From contig NC_063448.1 of the NCBI RefSeq assembly GCF_020379485.1, forward strand, positions 16,515,726 to 16,579,725: a DNA stretch of 64,000 nt, in the 5' to 3' direction. The position numbers and the translations under genes are program-made. Source of the stretch: Brassica napus. Lineage: Eukaryota > Streptophyta > Magnoliopsida > Brassicales > Brassicaceae. Under the pieces are notes generated by a model. The model had not been told where the DNA came from. It made no database searches and saw only the letters and a program-made list of their open reading frames with translations. Numbering within the stretch: the stretch's first letter is position 1; each line of letters starts with the position of its first letter. Of the stretch, positions 31,364 to 42,293 are shown piece by piece.

Positions 31364-32465
31364 CGTAAAATCAAGACGAAACAAAAATCTGCGCGATGGA
31401 GACTCGAGAGAGAAGCTCGAGGAGTGGTCCGGGGCGAGCTGTGTGAGCTCTCTCAGCTCGCCACATGGCAAGCTGATGCGGACAGTCTCGATTCGTCGAG
31501 CTGACTTGTTTTCGTTGTAAAATCTCAACGGAAAGTCCGATCGAGACGAAACGAAAAGCTGTACGATCAAGACTGGAGAGAGAAGCTCGAGGGGTGATCT
31601 AGGTCGCCGTAGGGCGAGCTGAATGAGCCCTCTCAGCTCGCCACACGGCAAGCTGATGCGGACCGTCTCGATTCGTCGAGCTGACTTATTTTCGTCGTAA
31701 AATTTCAACGAAAAGTCCGATTAAGACGAAACGAAAAGCTGTACGATCGAGACTGGAGAGAGAAGCTCTAGGGGTGATCCAGGTCGCCGTAGGGCGATCT
31801 GGATGAACCCTCTCAGCTCGCCACACGGCGAGCCGATGCGGACAGTCTCGATTCGTCGAGCTGACTTGTTTTCGTCGTAAAATTTCAACGGAATGTCCGA
31901 TTAAGATGAAACGAAAAGCTGTACGATCGAGACTGGAGAGAGAAGATCGAGGGGTGATCCAGGTCGCCGTAGGGCGAGCTGAATGAGCCCTCTCTGCTCG
32001 CCACACGGCGAGCTGATGCGGACAGTCTCGATTCGTCGAGCTGACTTGTTTTCGTCGTAAAATCTCAACGGAAAGTCCGATTGAGACAAAACGAAAATCT
32101 GTACGATCGAGACTGGAGAGAGAAGATCGAGGGGGTGATCCAGGTCTCCGCAGGGCGAGCTTAATGAGCCCTCTCAGCTCGCCACACGGCGAGCTGATGC
32201 GGACAGTCTCGATTCATCGAGCTGACTTGTTTTCGTCGTAAAATCTCAACGGAAAGTCCGATTGAGACGAAACGAAAAGCTGTACGATCGAGACTGGAGA
32301 GAGAATCTCGACGGGTGATTCAGGTCGCCATAGGGCGAGCTGAATAAGCCCTCTCAGCTCGCCACACGGCGAGCTGATGCGGACAGTCTTGACTCGTCGA
32401 GCCGGCTTGTTTTCGTCGTAAAATCTCAACGGAAAATCCAATTGAGGCCAAACGAAAAGCTGTAT
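31364..32465 (-). repeat. 180-bp tandem repeat array (about 6 copies)
   Basis: Copies start at 31364 (shortened to about 151 bp), then near 31515, 31696, 31876, 32056, 32237 and a partial at 32417. The spacing is 180-181 bp. The landmark is CTGACTTGTTTTCGTCGTAA. Each unit contains AGCTCGCCACACGGCGAGCT, itself a near-palindrome. Related but more diverged units lie at 56935-57370. Confidence 0.9.
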
Positions 32466-32570
32466 GACCGTTGTTTGGAGTAGGATCAGGCTTGGGATCC
32501 TGAGAGTCTTGTCCGACTCGCCGTTGCGTTTCTAATTTGCTTCGCTCCTTTTTTTTCTGCGAGTGACCTG

Positions 32571-33241
32571 CGTTCTTTATCGAAAGAAACCGTAATAAAC
32601 GCTTCGAGTCAATAGACGGCCCAAAGGGACCTAAGACATGACTCGAGGCCCAACTTACGATTTCTTAACCAACAGCCCGTAAGCCGCATGACGGTTTACG
32701 CTTGGTTCGCAAGGAAAGATAAATGTCAAGTTTCCGCGGATAAATACAAAATTTTGAAGACAATTACGAATATCGGAAAAAATGGAATATCTCCATTTTT
32801 ACGCTATGACGGCTTAAGGGCAGAAGAGGAAAAGCGCAAACCGACCTAGGAGCCAGTATATAAGGAGTCCAAGGCGAGAAGCATGGGATGGACTTTTTCT
32901 TAGAGCAAACTTAGCACTTAGGGCAATTAGGCAACTTTCCGTTTTTGTTATTCGAGCTGCGACTCAATTAGGTTTAGCCGTCTTAGGGTTGTTAGAACTA
33001 GGAATCTCGCCGACAGCTCTTGAGCCCAGGCTTATACCTTGTTGTAAACGCTCATACGCAAATTCAAAATAAGACTTCTCTTTGCTCTCTTTTTACGATT
33101 TTATATAATTTATCGTTGTTATCTCGTGTTCTGATTGCTTAGCATGTGGTATTAGCAGATATCCGGGACCTCTGGGAAATTAGGGTTTTCCTAACTTTCG
33201 TAATTTAAACGGAAATCGACAGTGCGAATTTTGGTTCCCAC
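32571..33241 (+). mobile_element. Family 1 LTR 3' portion (truncated)
   Basis: Homology to the other family 1 LTRs begins at about 32571 (GTTCTTTATCGAAAGAAACC), includes the TATA region near 32857, and ends TTTTGGTTCCCACA at 33241. The 5' half with the palindromes is missing. It abuts a protease fragment rather than a primer site. Confidence 0.75.
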
Positions 33242-33487
33242 AATCGACACCGGAAGCTCGGCCGACGTCCTATTCTACGAAGCGTTTAAGAAAATGGGAT
33301 TCACCAAAGCACTCCTAAAACAAGAACGAACCCCCCCTCATCGGGTTTTTAGGAGAGACAACCTACTCCCTTGGATCGATCGAGCTCACGGTAACCGCTG
33401 GAGAAGTCAGAAAAATCTTAAAATTCATCGTAATAGACCGTCCCGCTCCATTTAACGCAATCCTTGGTAGGCCTTGGCTATACAGTG
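33242..33487 (+). pseudogene. Gypsy aspartic protease fragment
   Basis: The frame IDTGSSADVLFYEAFKKMGF carries the D-T-G-S active-site motif of retroviral-type aspartic proteases. It degenerates after about 33330 and ends near ILGRPWLYS in another frame, where the family 2 LTR begins. Sequence upstream of the active site was replaced by the LTR fragment. Confidence 0.75.
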
Positions 33488-33935
33488 TTGGGTAAAAATA
33501 CTCTGGTATCATTTCCTCCAGCCTCCTGTCAGGACCCAGACCCTCGGGTCTCCGATAAGGAACGCTCCAGGTCCCCGCTAGAAGGAACCCTGAGTTCGGT
33601 CCCTGGAACCGAGCTCCCTTCCAAGAAATGGAAAACTTCCGATAAGGAGAACCTTTCATATTTCCAAATATGGAAGTGTTTAACCTAAGGAAACCGACTC
33701 CTAGATGACTATATAAGAGCTACTAAAACCCTAAAGCAAGGGAGGGACTTCTCCAAGGTTTAGAAACTAGAATTAGACGGCTAGAATTAGGGTTCTTACC
33801 CGATACCTTGTAACCTCTCTTGTTCTTGCTTATTCTATCTAATAAAAGCCTCTTCAAGCCTATCTCTTTATTATCCTCTTTAAACCCTCACGAAATATAT
33901 ACAAACTATCAGCTTATCCATCATAATCTAACTAC
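33488..33935 (+). mobile_element. Family 2 LTR (5', truncated at its 3' end)
   Basis: It starts TGTTGGGTAAAAATACTCTG, has TATATAA at 33710 and an AATAAAAG polyadenylation-type signal at 33840. It matches 48642-49050 closely. The terminal part, primer site, gag and protease are missing, and the LTR runs straight into reverse transcriptase, so a deletion of several kb is inferred. Confidence 0.7.
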
Positions 33936-36900
33936 GCAGGGTTCATCCGAGGAGGGACATCATAATCATCGAGGAGGCCAGGAACATCATAATCATCGAG
34001 GAGGCCAGGAACCTATTGGAAGCAGGGTTCATCCGAGAAGTGCAGTACCCAGAGTGGCTAGCCAACGTGGTCGTGGTCAAGAAGAAGAATGGAAAATGGC
34101 GGGTCTGCATCGATTTCACGGACCTCAACAAGTCCTGTCCGAAGGACCCTTTCCCTCTACCGCACATCGATAAGCTTGTCAATGCTACGGCCGGACACCA
34201 GCTAATGAGCTTCATGGATGCTTTCTCCGGCTACAACCAAATACTCATGCACCCCAAAGATCAAGAGAAAACCTCCTTCATGACGTCTCGAGGAATCTAC
34301 TGCTACAAGGTCATGCCCTTCGGCCTAAAGAACGCTGGATCAACATATCAGAGGTTGGTGAACATGATGTTCGCGGATCAAATAGGAGAAACTATGGAGG
34401 TCTACATTGACGACATGCTGGTAAAGTCCCTACAGGCGGAGGACCATATCTCGCACCTACAACATGCCTTTTCTACCCTCCGCAAATATAATATGAAGCT
34501 CAACCCAGCTAAGTGCTCCTTCGATGCCAGCTCTGGAAAACTCTCAGGATATATATATTGTGACCCACCGGGGCATCGAAGCTAATCCAGAACAGATCAG
34601 AGCTATCCATTTAATTCCTTCCCCGAGGAGCGTAAAAGAAGACCAGAAGCTAACCGGCAGAATGGCGGTCCTGAGCAGATTCATCTCTAGACTCTCTGAC
34701 AAGTCCCACACCTTCTTCGAAACCCTCAAGAAGCCAAAGGATTTTGAATGGACCGAGAAGTGCGAATCAGCTCTCCAGGAGTTCAAGGATTCTCTCACTA
34801 CTGCCCCTATCCTATCTAAACCCTTGCTTGGCGAAGTCTTATTACTATACCTCGCTGTCTCGAAGCATGCAGTTAGCGCCGTCTTAGTTTGAGAAGAGGA
34901 AACCAAGCAACTGCCAATCTACTATGTGAGAAAAGCCCTTCTAGACGCAGAAACCCGCTATAGTCATCTGGAGAAGTTGGCCCTGGCCCTGATGGTCGCC
35001 GCTCACAAATTACGGCCTTACTTTCAGGCTCATCCGGTGGTGGTCGTCAATTCCTTCCCTATAAAGCTGGTCCTGCATAAGACTGAGGTCTCCAGACGAC
35101 TGGCAAAGTGGGCAGGGGAGCTGGGAGAATACGCATCATCTTCCGACCCGCTACGGCGATTAAGTCCCAGGCCCTAGTAGACTTTGTGGCCGAGTTCTCT
35201 CCAGCCTTACTCTCGGCTCTCGAATAAGAGGTACGCCTTCAGAATGGAACAAAGAAAGAAGGAGAATGGGTCCTGCACGTGGATGGCTCCAGTAACGTTC
35301 GGGGAGCAGGAGTGGGAATCTTACTCACGTCCCCAACAGGGAACACGGCCTCAAGGGCTGTAAGATGCAACTTCAAAGCAACGAACAACGAAAGCGAGTA
35401 CGAGGCCTCGATCACTGGGTTATCTCTCGCTCACCAGCTGGGCGCAGAGAACATCCAAGTCTACAGCGACTCCCAACTGATTGTTAACCAGGCACATGGA
35501 GAGTATCAGGCTAAGGAAGATATGATCCGGTATCTGGCAGTTGCCCAACGACTCATCAGGAAATTCAAAAGCTGCAAGCTCACTTAGATCCCAAGGGAGC
35601 AGAACTCACAAGCTGATGCTCTGGCCAACTTAGGATCCGCCCTCGAGACACAGACTCAGATGAGCATCCCCCTGTTAGTCCTCCAATGGCCAGCCATCCT
35701 AGTAGAGCCACAAAATGAAGAGGTTTCCGCCATCGAAAAAAAGAAACCTGGATGACTCCCATGGTCCGGTACCTAGAGGACGACATACTCCCAGAAGACT
35801 ACAATGAGAGCAGGAAAATCAAGAAGAAGGCCGCTAGGTACTGCCTCTCTCAGGGAAAGCTATACCGCCGGTCATTCTCTGGCCCATATATGAGATGCGT
35901 TACACCCCGTGAAGCGACCAAGATCTTAGTGGAATTACACAAGGGAGATTGCAGGTCTCATTCCAGCAGCAGGAGGCTACTGCTGAGAGCCTAAAGAGTA
36001 GATTATTACTGGCCCACGATGGCCGACGACGCCAACCAAAAAGCTAAACATTGTTACAGATGCCAAAGGCACGCACCTGTCTCCAAAATGCCTCCAGAAA
36101 ACCTCAAACCCATAAGCTCCCCCTGGCCAGTCAGGAAATGGGGCATGGATATAGTAGGGAAGTTCCCCATGGCGCCGGGGCAGAAGGTCTTCCTCCTGAT
36201 AGTGACAGACTACTTTTCGAAATGGATCGAGGCAGAAGCACTCAGCAGAATAACCAACCTTCAGATCAGAAAGTTCATATGGACGAACATAATCACACGG
36301 TTCGGGGTTCCAGAAGAAATCGCCACTGACAACGGCCCCCAGTTTACGAGCCACAATTTCAAGGAATTCTGCAAAGACTGGGGCATCAGACTCTCCTTCG
36401 CTACGCCACAACACCCCCAGTCTAACGGGCAAGCGGAGTCCACAAACAAAACTGTGGTAAACATGCTGAAGAAGCGCTTGGAGGGTTCCAAGGGAAACTG
36501 GGCAGAGGAGTTGCACGGAGTCCTCTGGGCCTATCGGACCACCCCCAAGACCGCAACCCAGGAAACCCCCTACGCGCTGGTGTACGGAGCAGAGGCTATA
36601 ATCCTCACCGAAATGCACGTAAAGACCACAGTCTCGGGGACTACCTCTCAGGAAGAACACAACGAGCTAATGTCGCTCAGTCTCGACCTACTCGATGATA
36701 AGAGAGAAACTGCCCGACTGAGAAACTGGTTCTACCAGCAAGAAGTAGCGAAGACCTACAACAAGAAGGTCATAACCAGAACCTTTCAGCAAGGTGAATG
36801 GGTCCTGCGACGAATAGAGAAAACAACCGGAAAACTCACCCCGGGGTGGGAAGGACCCTACAAGATAATTGAGGTACGGGGAGCAGGGGCATATAGACTT

Positions 36901-36959
36901 CAAGACGCCAAAGGTAAAATACAACCTAATTGCTGGAAGCCCTACACCTTAAAGCTTAT
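33936..36959 (+). pseudogene. pol: Tat-type pol: RT, RNase H, second RNase H, integrase (several breaks)
   Basis: After a 27-bp tandem duplication (33958-34011), reverse transcriptase starts (EAGFIREVQYPEWLANVVVV) and contains DFTDLNKSCPKDPFPLP and the catalytic YIDDMLVKS. A frameshift near 34550 leads to the connection region and RNase H, with TGA at 34890. A second RNase H-like segment (HVDGSSNVRGAGVGILLTSP, NNESEYEA, YSDSQLIV; 35279-35587) is the dual arrangement known from the Tat lineage. Integrase follows: zinc region, then GMDIVG, ATDNGPQF and GQAEST for D-D-E, and a GPY-type C-terminus ending KPYTLKL. A minus-strand LTR at 36960 cuts off the last residues. It is not functional. Confidence 0.9.
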
Positions 36960-38258
36960 TGTGGGAACCGAAATTTGCACTGTCGATTTCCATTTAAATT
37001 AGGAAAGTAGGAGAACCTTAGTTTCCCAGAGGTCCCGGATATCTGCTAATACCACACGCTAAGCAATCAGAACACGAGATAAAAACGATAAATTATATGA
37101 AATCGTAAAAAGAGAGCAAAGATAAGTCTTATTCCGAATTTGCGTATGAGCGTTGACAACAAGGTATAAGCCTGGGCTCGAGAGCTGTCGGCGAGATTCC
37201 TAGTTCTAACAACCCTAAGACGGCTAAACCTAATTGAGTTGCAGCTCGAATAACAAAAACAGAAAGTTGCCTAATTGCCCTAAGTGCTAAGTTTGTTCTG
37301 AAAAAGTCTCCCCCATGCTTCTCGCCTAGGACTCCTTATATACTGGCTCCTAGGTCGGTTTGCGCTTTCCCTCTTCTGCCCTTATGCCGTCATAGCATAA
37401 AAATGGAGATATTCCATTTTTTCCGATCTTCGTAATTATCTTCAAAATTTCGTATTTATCCGCGGAAACTTGACATTTATCTTTCCTTGCGAACCAAGCG
37501 TAGACTGTCATACGGCTTACGGGCTGCTGGTTAAGAAATCGTAAGTTGGGCCTCGGGTCATGTCTTAGGTCGCTTTCGGCCGTCTTCTGACTCGAAGCGT
37601 TTATTGCGGCTTCTTTCGATAAAGAACAAACTTTCCGTGGTTTTTACGGTAAAGTTTGATCGATGACTTAGAATGGCGGGAAACATGAAATGGGTTCGCT
37701 ATGGCCTTCGGGAGATAGCATCGAAAGGTACAACGAGAACGCATGGACTAATCGTCGTATTGACGTTTCGGAAGAGCTCGGTCGCTACGTAGCGACCGAG
37801 CGGAACGGACGCTCGGTTGCTACGTAGCGACAGAGCTTGGCTCGAGCTCTGTCGCTATGTAGCGACCGAGGGGAACAGACGCTCGGTCGCTACGTAGCGA
37901 CCGAGCTTGGCTCGAGCTCGATCGCTACGTAGCGACCGAGCGGAACAGACGTTCGGTCGCTACGTAGCGATCGAGCTTGGCTCGAGCCCGGTCGCTACAT
38001 AGCGACCGAGCGGAACGGACGCTTAGTTGCTACGTAGCCACCTTGAGCTCGGTCGCTACGTAGCGACCGAGCGGAACACGCGTTCGGTCGTTGCGTAGTG
38101 ACCTTTTTCGAGCCCTTGTACGATGTCTCGTGTTTCCTCCGTTAAGCATTTCGTAAGAAAGAATCTATTTTGAAAATGTATTCGTCGGAGAAAGTTTCTC
38201 GTTTTCTTCTTCGGACGTTTTGAATGTTAACTCCGTCGTAACCGTTTTGACCCCAACA
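36960..38258 (-). mobile_element. Family 1 3' LTR (1299 bp) inserted in family 2 pol
   Basis: On the plus strand it starts TGTGGGAACCGAAATTTGCA and ends CCGTTTTGACCCCAACA. AGCTGGGGGCTAAC follows on the minus strand as the polypurine tract. The internal region lies to the right, with an integrase on the minus strand. Palindromes occupy 37770-38105. Confidence 0.85.
37770..38105. repeat. U3 palindrome cluster
   Basis: About nine GGTCGCTACGTAGCGACC-type palindromes are linked by GAGCGGAACGGACGCTC or GAGCTTGGCTCGAGCTC, so the links themselves are near-palindromes. Several carry single substitutions. Confidence 0.9.
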
Positions 38259-38410
38259 GTTAGCCCCCAGCTCGTTTGAGTCGAGACTCTAGCGCGCGGT
38301 TTGACGATTTTGGAAAAGTTAGGCGTATTGGACGAAGTTTACTTTAAACTCCGCGGAAGAAAATTCTTGAGAAAGTATATATTAAAAATATAAAATTCCG
38401 AGCCCATGCT

Positions 38411-38420
38411 TCTATAAGTA
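38411..38420 (+). promoter_or_regulatory. TATA box of the antisense ORF
   Basis: TCTATAAGTA lies about 90 bp upstream of ATG 38506, on the strand opposite to the host retroelement. Confidence 0.45.
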
Positions 38421-38505
38421 GTGAGCTCATGTCATAAATTTGCTTCACACCTTCCCTTCTTCAAACCTCCAAAACCTCTCTAGCTCCAAATCTTTTGCCT
38501 TCAAC

Positions 38506-39779
38506 ATGTCTTCTTCCCACGGCGACAAGAGAAGTTCCGATGTTGAGATGGGCGAGGCCACCTCTCCGGCTCCGATTCTGACTTCTCCGGTCGAAGCGCC
38601 GGCATGCGTTGCTGACCATCTCTCCTTTCGAGAGAGACTAGTTCGTTGCCAAGCCGAGAAGGAACAAGTTCGAGCGGGCGCCGAGTTCCCATCCTCTTCT
38701 GCACTGGCCATTGCTCCAGGTCACGGGACCGAGGTCGTAACTCCGCGAGACGCGGGAACTCTCGCAGGCTCGGGTGTTTCGGATGCTTCGGCTCTACCTT
38801 CTGGATCGTCCACGACTCCGATTCTTGTAGAGGATAAGGAGAGGGCTGCTGACTCTATGCCTCCTCCTCCGGCCAAGAAAGAGATCGTTCTAGCGCTGCA
38901 CGCTCCTAGTGTTGTTCCGGTTGCTCAGCCTAAGGGCCGGAAGAGGAAGTTTACCAAGGGCGGTGACGGGGAATCTTCGCAGCAAGGAGCCTCGAGCATA
39001 GCGTCGGGGCTTCGCGGAAAGGTTTGTCGCTCACATAATCTCTTGATTGTTATATATTTTTCTAAAAGACAAAAAATTCCTAACTTTCTTCTCGTTTCGC
39101 AGTTCATGTCGTTGATCAATGGGATGATCAGCGAGTGCGGTTCTGAGACCAGTCGTCTTGTCGGGGAGTTGTTGGAGCTGCAGGGTAGGTGGTCTGAAAC
39201 CGAGGCCATGCTGACGGCTGTCAAGCATTCTCACTCCGTGAAAGTGTCGAAACTCGAGGTCGCGATAGGGGAGCTTGAGAGGGACCTCGGGAAGACGGCG
39301 AGTTCACTGCTTAAGGAGAAGAAAGCCAGGGAGGCCAAATCTTCGGAGGTGCATCGGCTTCAGCGTCAGATCGAGGGCGATGCAGGATTAGCGAGCCGCG
39401 GGATCTGAGAGGCCACAGACGCTCTTCGTTCTGAGTTTCAGGCTCGCTTGGCGAAGATCTCTGCCTTTCTGGGCTCCCTCGAGTGCATCCGGAACAGGGA
39501 TTTAGCCTTGGCGACGATTGAGGGCGGGGTGCCGTGGTTCAGTCGTTCCAGAGTGAGACTCCTCCGACCTTAGAGGCCGAAGAGGCCCGACTGTCCGACT
39601 GCAAGGGAGATTTGGCAGTCGTGGATGGAGATTTTAATCTCATCCTAGCTGACCTGAAATCCGCGTGCTTTCTTCCGACGTGTTCAGAAGGCTCAGAGGG
39701 GAAAGATCCAGTGATCGGAGAAAGCGGAGGTGACGCGGCTCCAGGCTTGGACGAAGCGACGGGTGAAGAGGGAGCATGA
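38506..39779 (+). pseudogene. Antisense extra ORF of a Tat-like element (coiled-coil protein)
   Basis: The host element runs on the minus strand, but this gene runs on the plus strand between pol and the 3' LTR. Extra antisense ORFs at this place are known in the Tat lineage. I chose ATG 38506 (MSSSHGDKRSSDVEMGE) because it follows a TATA box and an A/C-rich leader. Exon 1 ends AAAG at 39021 with a GTTTGT donor, and exon 2 starts at 39103 after TTTCGCAG. The 81-bp intron keeps frame and has no stop. The protein has a Pro/Ser-rich N-terminus, a basic PKGRKRKF (possible nuclear signal) and a coiled coil (LVGELLELQGRW...LERDLGKTASSLLKEKKARE). A TGA at 39406 and a frameshift near 39530 break it before the acidic C-terminus. 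Confidence 0.6.
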
Positions 39780-40898
39780 GTTCTGAGGATGATTTTGGTT
39801 AGATCTCTTGCGAGAGATTTTTTGTTATGTCTGATGTTTCGGCCTTAAATGTCCTTATTTCATATTTCGGGACTGGCCGTATGTGGCTTTGAATCCCTGC
39901 CGCTCTGCGGCTTTCTTTTTATGACAAGGTGATCGAGTTGCATTTTTCATAAGTTTACGTATGGCGTGGAAGGAGGGTGATGAGTTGTCGTCTCATATCC
40001 TTCTTCGATGTGAAATGTTTTGTTCGAGATCCGTTTCGAGAGTTTTTCCGCGAGATATAGACTTCGCGGGATATCTGAAGATGTCGAATATAAACATAGA
40101 GGCATGGTTTTGGGATCTCGTATCTTTTGGATATCATGCCTTGAGATGTCAGAGACCAGTGCGCTGGGTTTAGGGCAAGATCTAGGTTTACTTTCGGTTT
40201 TAAGATTTTATGCGGTGACTAGCCGTCTATCAATTTATCTGTCATGATTTTAACCTGATTCGTACCGATTTAAAGTCTGCGATAGGTTCTCGGCTTACAT
40301 GACTTGTTAGATATGAATCGAGCATCTCTCCGGAGACAATTTTTAAGCCAACCGGAAGTGCTGGACCAAAATTTTGGGTTTCTTTTATAGTGCTATTATC
40401 CTTGTGTCGGATGTACGAGAGTCATCTTCGTGAGATGGCTATGTCTGTTTAGGACGTTCGAGAGTTCGATGTGATCAGCACCGGACTTGGCAGCAGATGC
40501 CGTCGTTTGGAGTTTTTTGCGCAAAATATGTGTTAAAATGTTCATCATTTTTTTTTACGGAGTGTCCGTTTTCGTTGTTCGAAAGAAGTAACTCTCGATG
40601 CATCTCTTACGACGTCTCGCGATGCCAAAGGCTGCTTCTCCCTAACGGCTGATTTATTTCCGAATATCGAAAATGTTTTGCGGGTAAAAAATAATTTGCT
40701 TGGTTAAGATATGTCGGAAACATCGAAGGCGTGGACGGATGTTTTCGAATTGGAGAGTATACGAGTATACGTATCCACTCCCCCCCCCCCCCCTTATTAA
40801 TGAGGGGGGACAGCTGAATTTGCCTTTCGACAAACTGCCTACGTACTCCTTAAGGAGATCAAGCCGTCTCGTAGTTCGGTCATTGCGAGTTGGTTTGT
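39780..40898 (-). other. Noncoding region between pol and antisense ORF of the family 1 element
   Basis: It is shared with 28800-29290 of the non-autonomous element (for example GACCAGTGCGCTGGGTTTAG). It contains a C14 run (40780-40793) that forms a G-rich hairpin with TTATTAATGAGGGGGG, and the structured module at 40835. No ORF is supported. Confidence 0.6.
40835..40878 (-). ncRNA. Conserved structured module, copy 3 (just downstream of pol)
   Basis: In element sense GAACTACGAGACGGCTTGAT is followed by CTCCTTAAGGAG and TACGTAGGCAG. The inner stem is CUCC/GGAG. It begins about 20 nt after the pol stop codon (40899-40901). Confidence 0.45.
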
Positions 40899-42293
40899 TT
40901 AGTGATAGTATTTTTTGAGATGCATCGCGTTCCAGGTCCTTGAAATTTTTATGCCTTGCATGTTGGCTATTTCGTAGGAGCCCGGTCGGACGACTTTTTC
41001 GATTTTATAGGGTCCGTCCCAGTTTCCCCCAAGTTTTCCCGCGTTTCGTTCAGCGGTGTTTTGGAAGACTTTACGAAGGACCAGATCTCCTTGATTAAAT
41101 CTCCGATTCCGTATGTTGGAATTATAGTACTTTGCGGCTGCGTGTTGGTAATTTTGGATTCAGATGAGCGCTCGATCTCGGCGCTCATTAATGAGATCGA
41201 GATCATCGAGGAGCATTGCGTTGTTGAGCTCCTCTCGTTCGTGAAGTAATCTTCTTCGAACACCGCGGAACTCTACTTCTGTGGGAATTATGCATTCCGT
41301 TCCATACACAAGAGCGAAAGGGGTTTCTCCTGTTGCTCGCCTCGGGGTGGTACGGTGGGACCAGAGGACTCCCTCGAGTTCGTCGGCCTACCTGCCTTTT
41401 TTGGCCTCTAAGCGTTTCTTCAGTCCATAGAGAATGGTTTTATTAATCGTTTCAGCTTGTCCGTTACACTGCGGATACCTGGGCGTCGACTTGTTAAGTC
41501 GTATCTTCTATTTTTCACAGAACGCCCCGAACCGGGTGGAGATAAACTGAGATCCATTATCGGTTACGATTTCGTTGGGAACTCCATGCCTACAGATGAT
41601 GTTTCTCCATACGAAACTTTTGACTTGGACATCTTTTATACTCGCGTACGAATCTGCCTCTACCCATTTTGAAAAGAAATCGGTGAGGACTAAAAGGAAA
41701 CGCTTTTGCTTTGAATTATGAAGGGGACCGACGATGTCCTTGGCCCAGCGCATAAAAGGATAGGGCGATGTGATGGAGGAGAGAACTTCGACTGGTTGTC
41801 GGATGGTTTGAGCATGCCTCTGGCATTTTTCGCATTTTCGTGCGAACTTCTCACAATCTCCGATCATCGTTGGCCAGTAGTTTCCATGGCGTTTGATTTT
41901 CACTGCCAGCGATCTTCCGCCGGAATGGTTGCCGCAGGACCCAGAATGTACATCTTCCATCACTTTTATTGTTTTTTCCCCTTCCAGGCACGTCATGAGT
42001 GGTCCGGAGAATCTCCATTTGTAAATTTTGCCGTCTACTGTTACGTAACGCGCGGCCTGTGTTCGGACTTTGCGGGCTGCCCATTTCTCGGTGGGCAGGT
42101 GTCCGTGTATAATGTAGTCTCGAATTGTCTGCAGCCATGGGGTATCGCAGCCGTAATCAGGTTGCTCCGATTGCGGTTGTATCGTAGCTTCTTCTTCCAC
42201 GTCATCTTGACCTTCTATGAGGTTGACGACGATTGGTGGTCCAATGCTCAGAAGTTCAATGAACTCGACCGGAATTACTCTTTTAAGTCCTTC
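40899..42293 (-). pseudogene. pol: Integrase of the minus-strand family 1 element
   Basis: The minus-strand frame from 42293 reads RVIPVEFIELLSIGPP, then DYGCDTPWLQTIRDYIIHG and the HHCC-type zinc region (HSGSCGNHSG...CEKCQRHA). The core follows with WAKDIVGPLH and IVTDNGSQF as the first two acidic positions. A TAA after GAFCEK breaks it at 41508. Beyond, [12 protein letters not shown] supplies the Glu, with further frameshifts, and the C-terminus ends WNAMHLKKYYH-stop. RT and protease are absent: the element is truncated at about 42293, where the family 2 antisense ORF begins. Confidence 0.85.

Larger units (their letters stand above)
28483..32570 (-). mobile_element. Internal domain of a family 1 non-autonomous element, no coding capacity
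   Basis: These 4.1 kb to the right of the 3' LTR share long stretches with 55929-57380 and with the post-pol region at 39960-40900. No ORF here has retroelement motifs. The right part is the 180-bp repeat array (31364-32465). In the related copy, the corresponding repeats lead on to a leader and primer-binding site, so this element type seems to lack gag and pol altogether (LARD-like). It is truncated at about 32570, where another LTR fragment begins. Confidence 0.6.

Noticed and set aside
31364..32465. Centromeric satellite (period close to the 176-180 bp of crucifer centromere repeats)
   Set aside because: It lies inside a gypsy internal domain, has only six copies, and related units recur in the other non-autonomous element at 56.9 kb. 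I see no resemblance to the centromere monomer I remember.
35977..36660. 227-codon minus-strand ORF
   Set aside because: It is opposite the integrase core and carries no domain.
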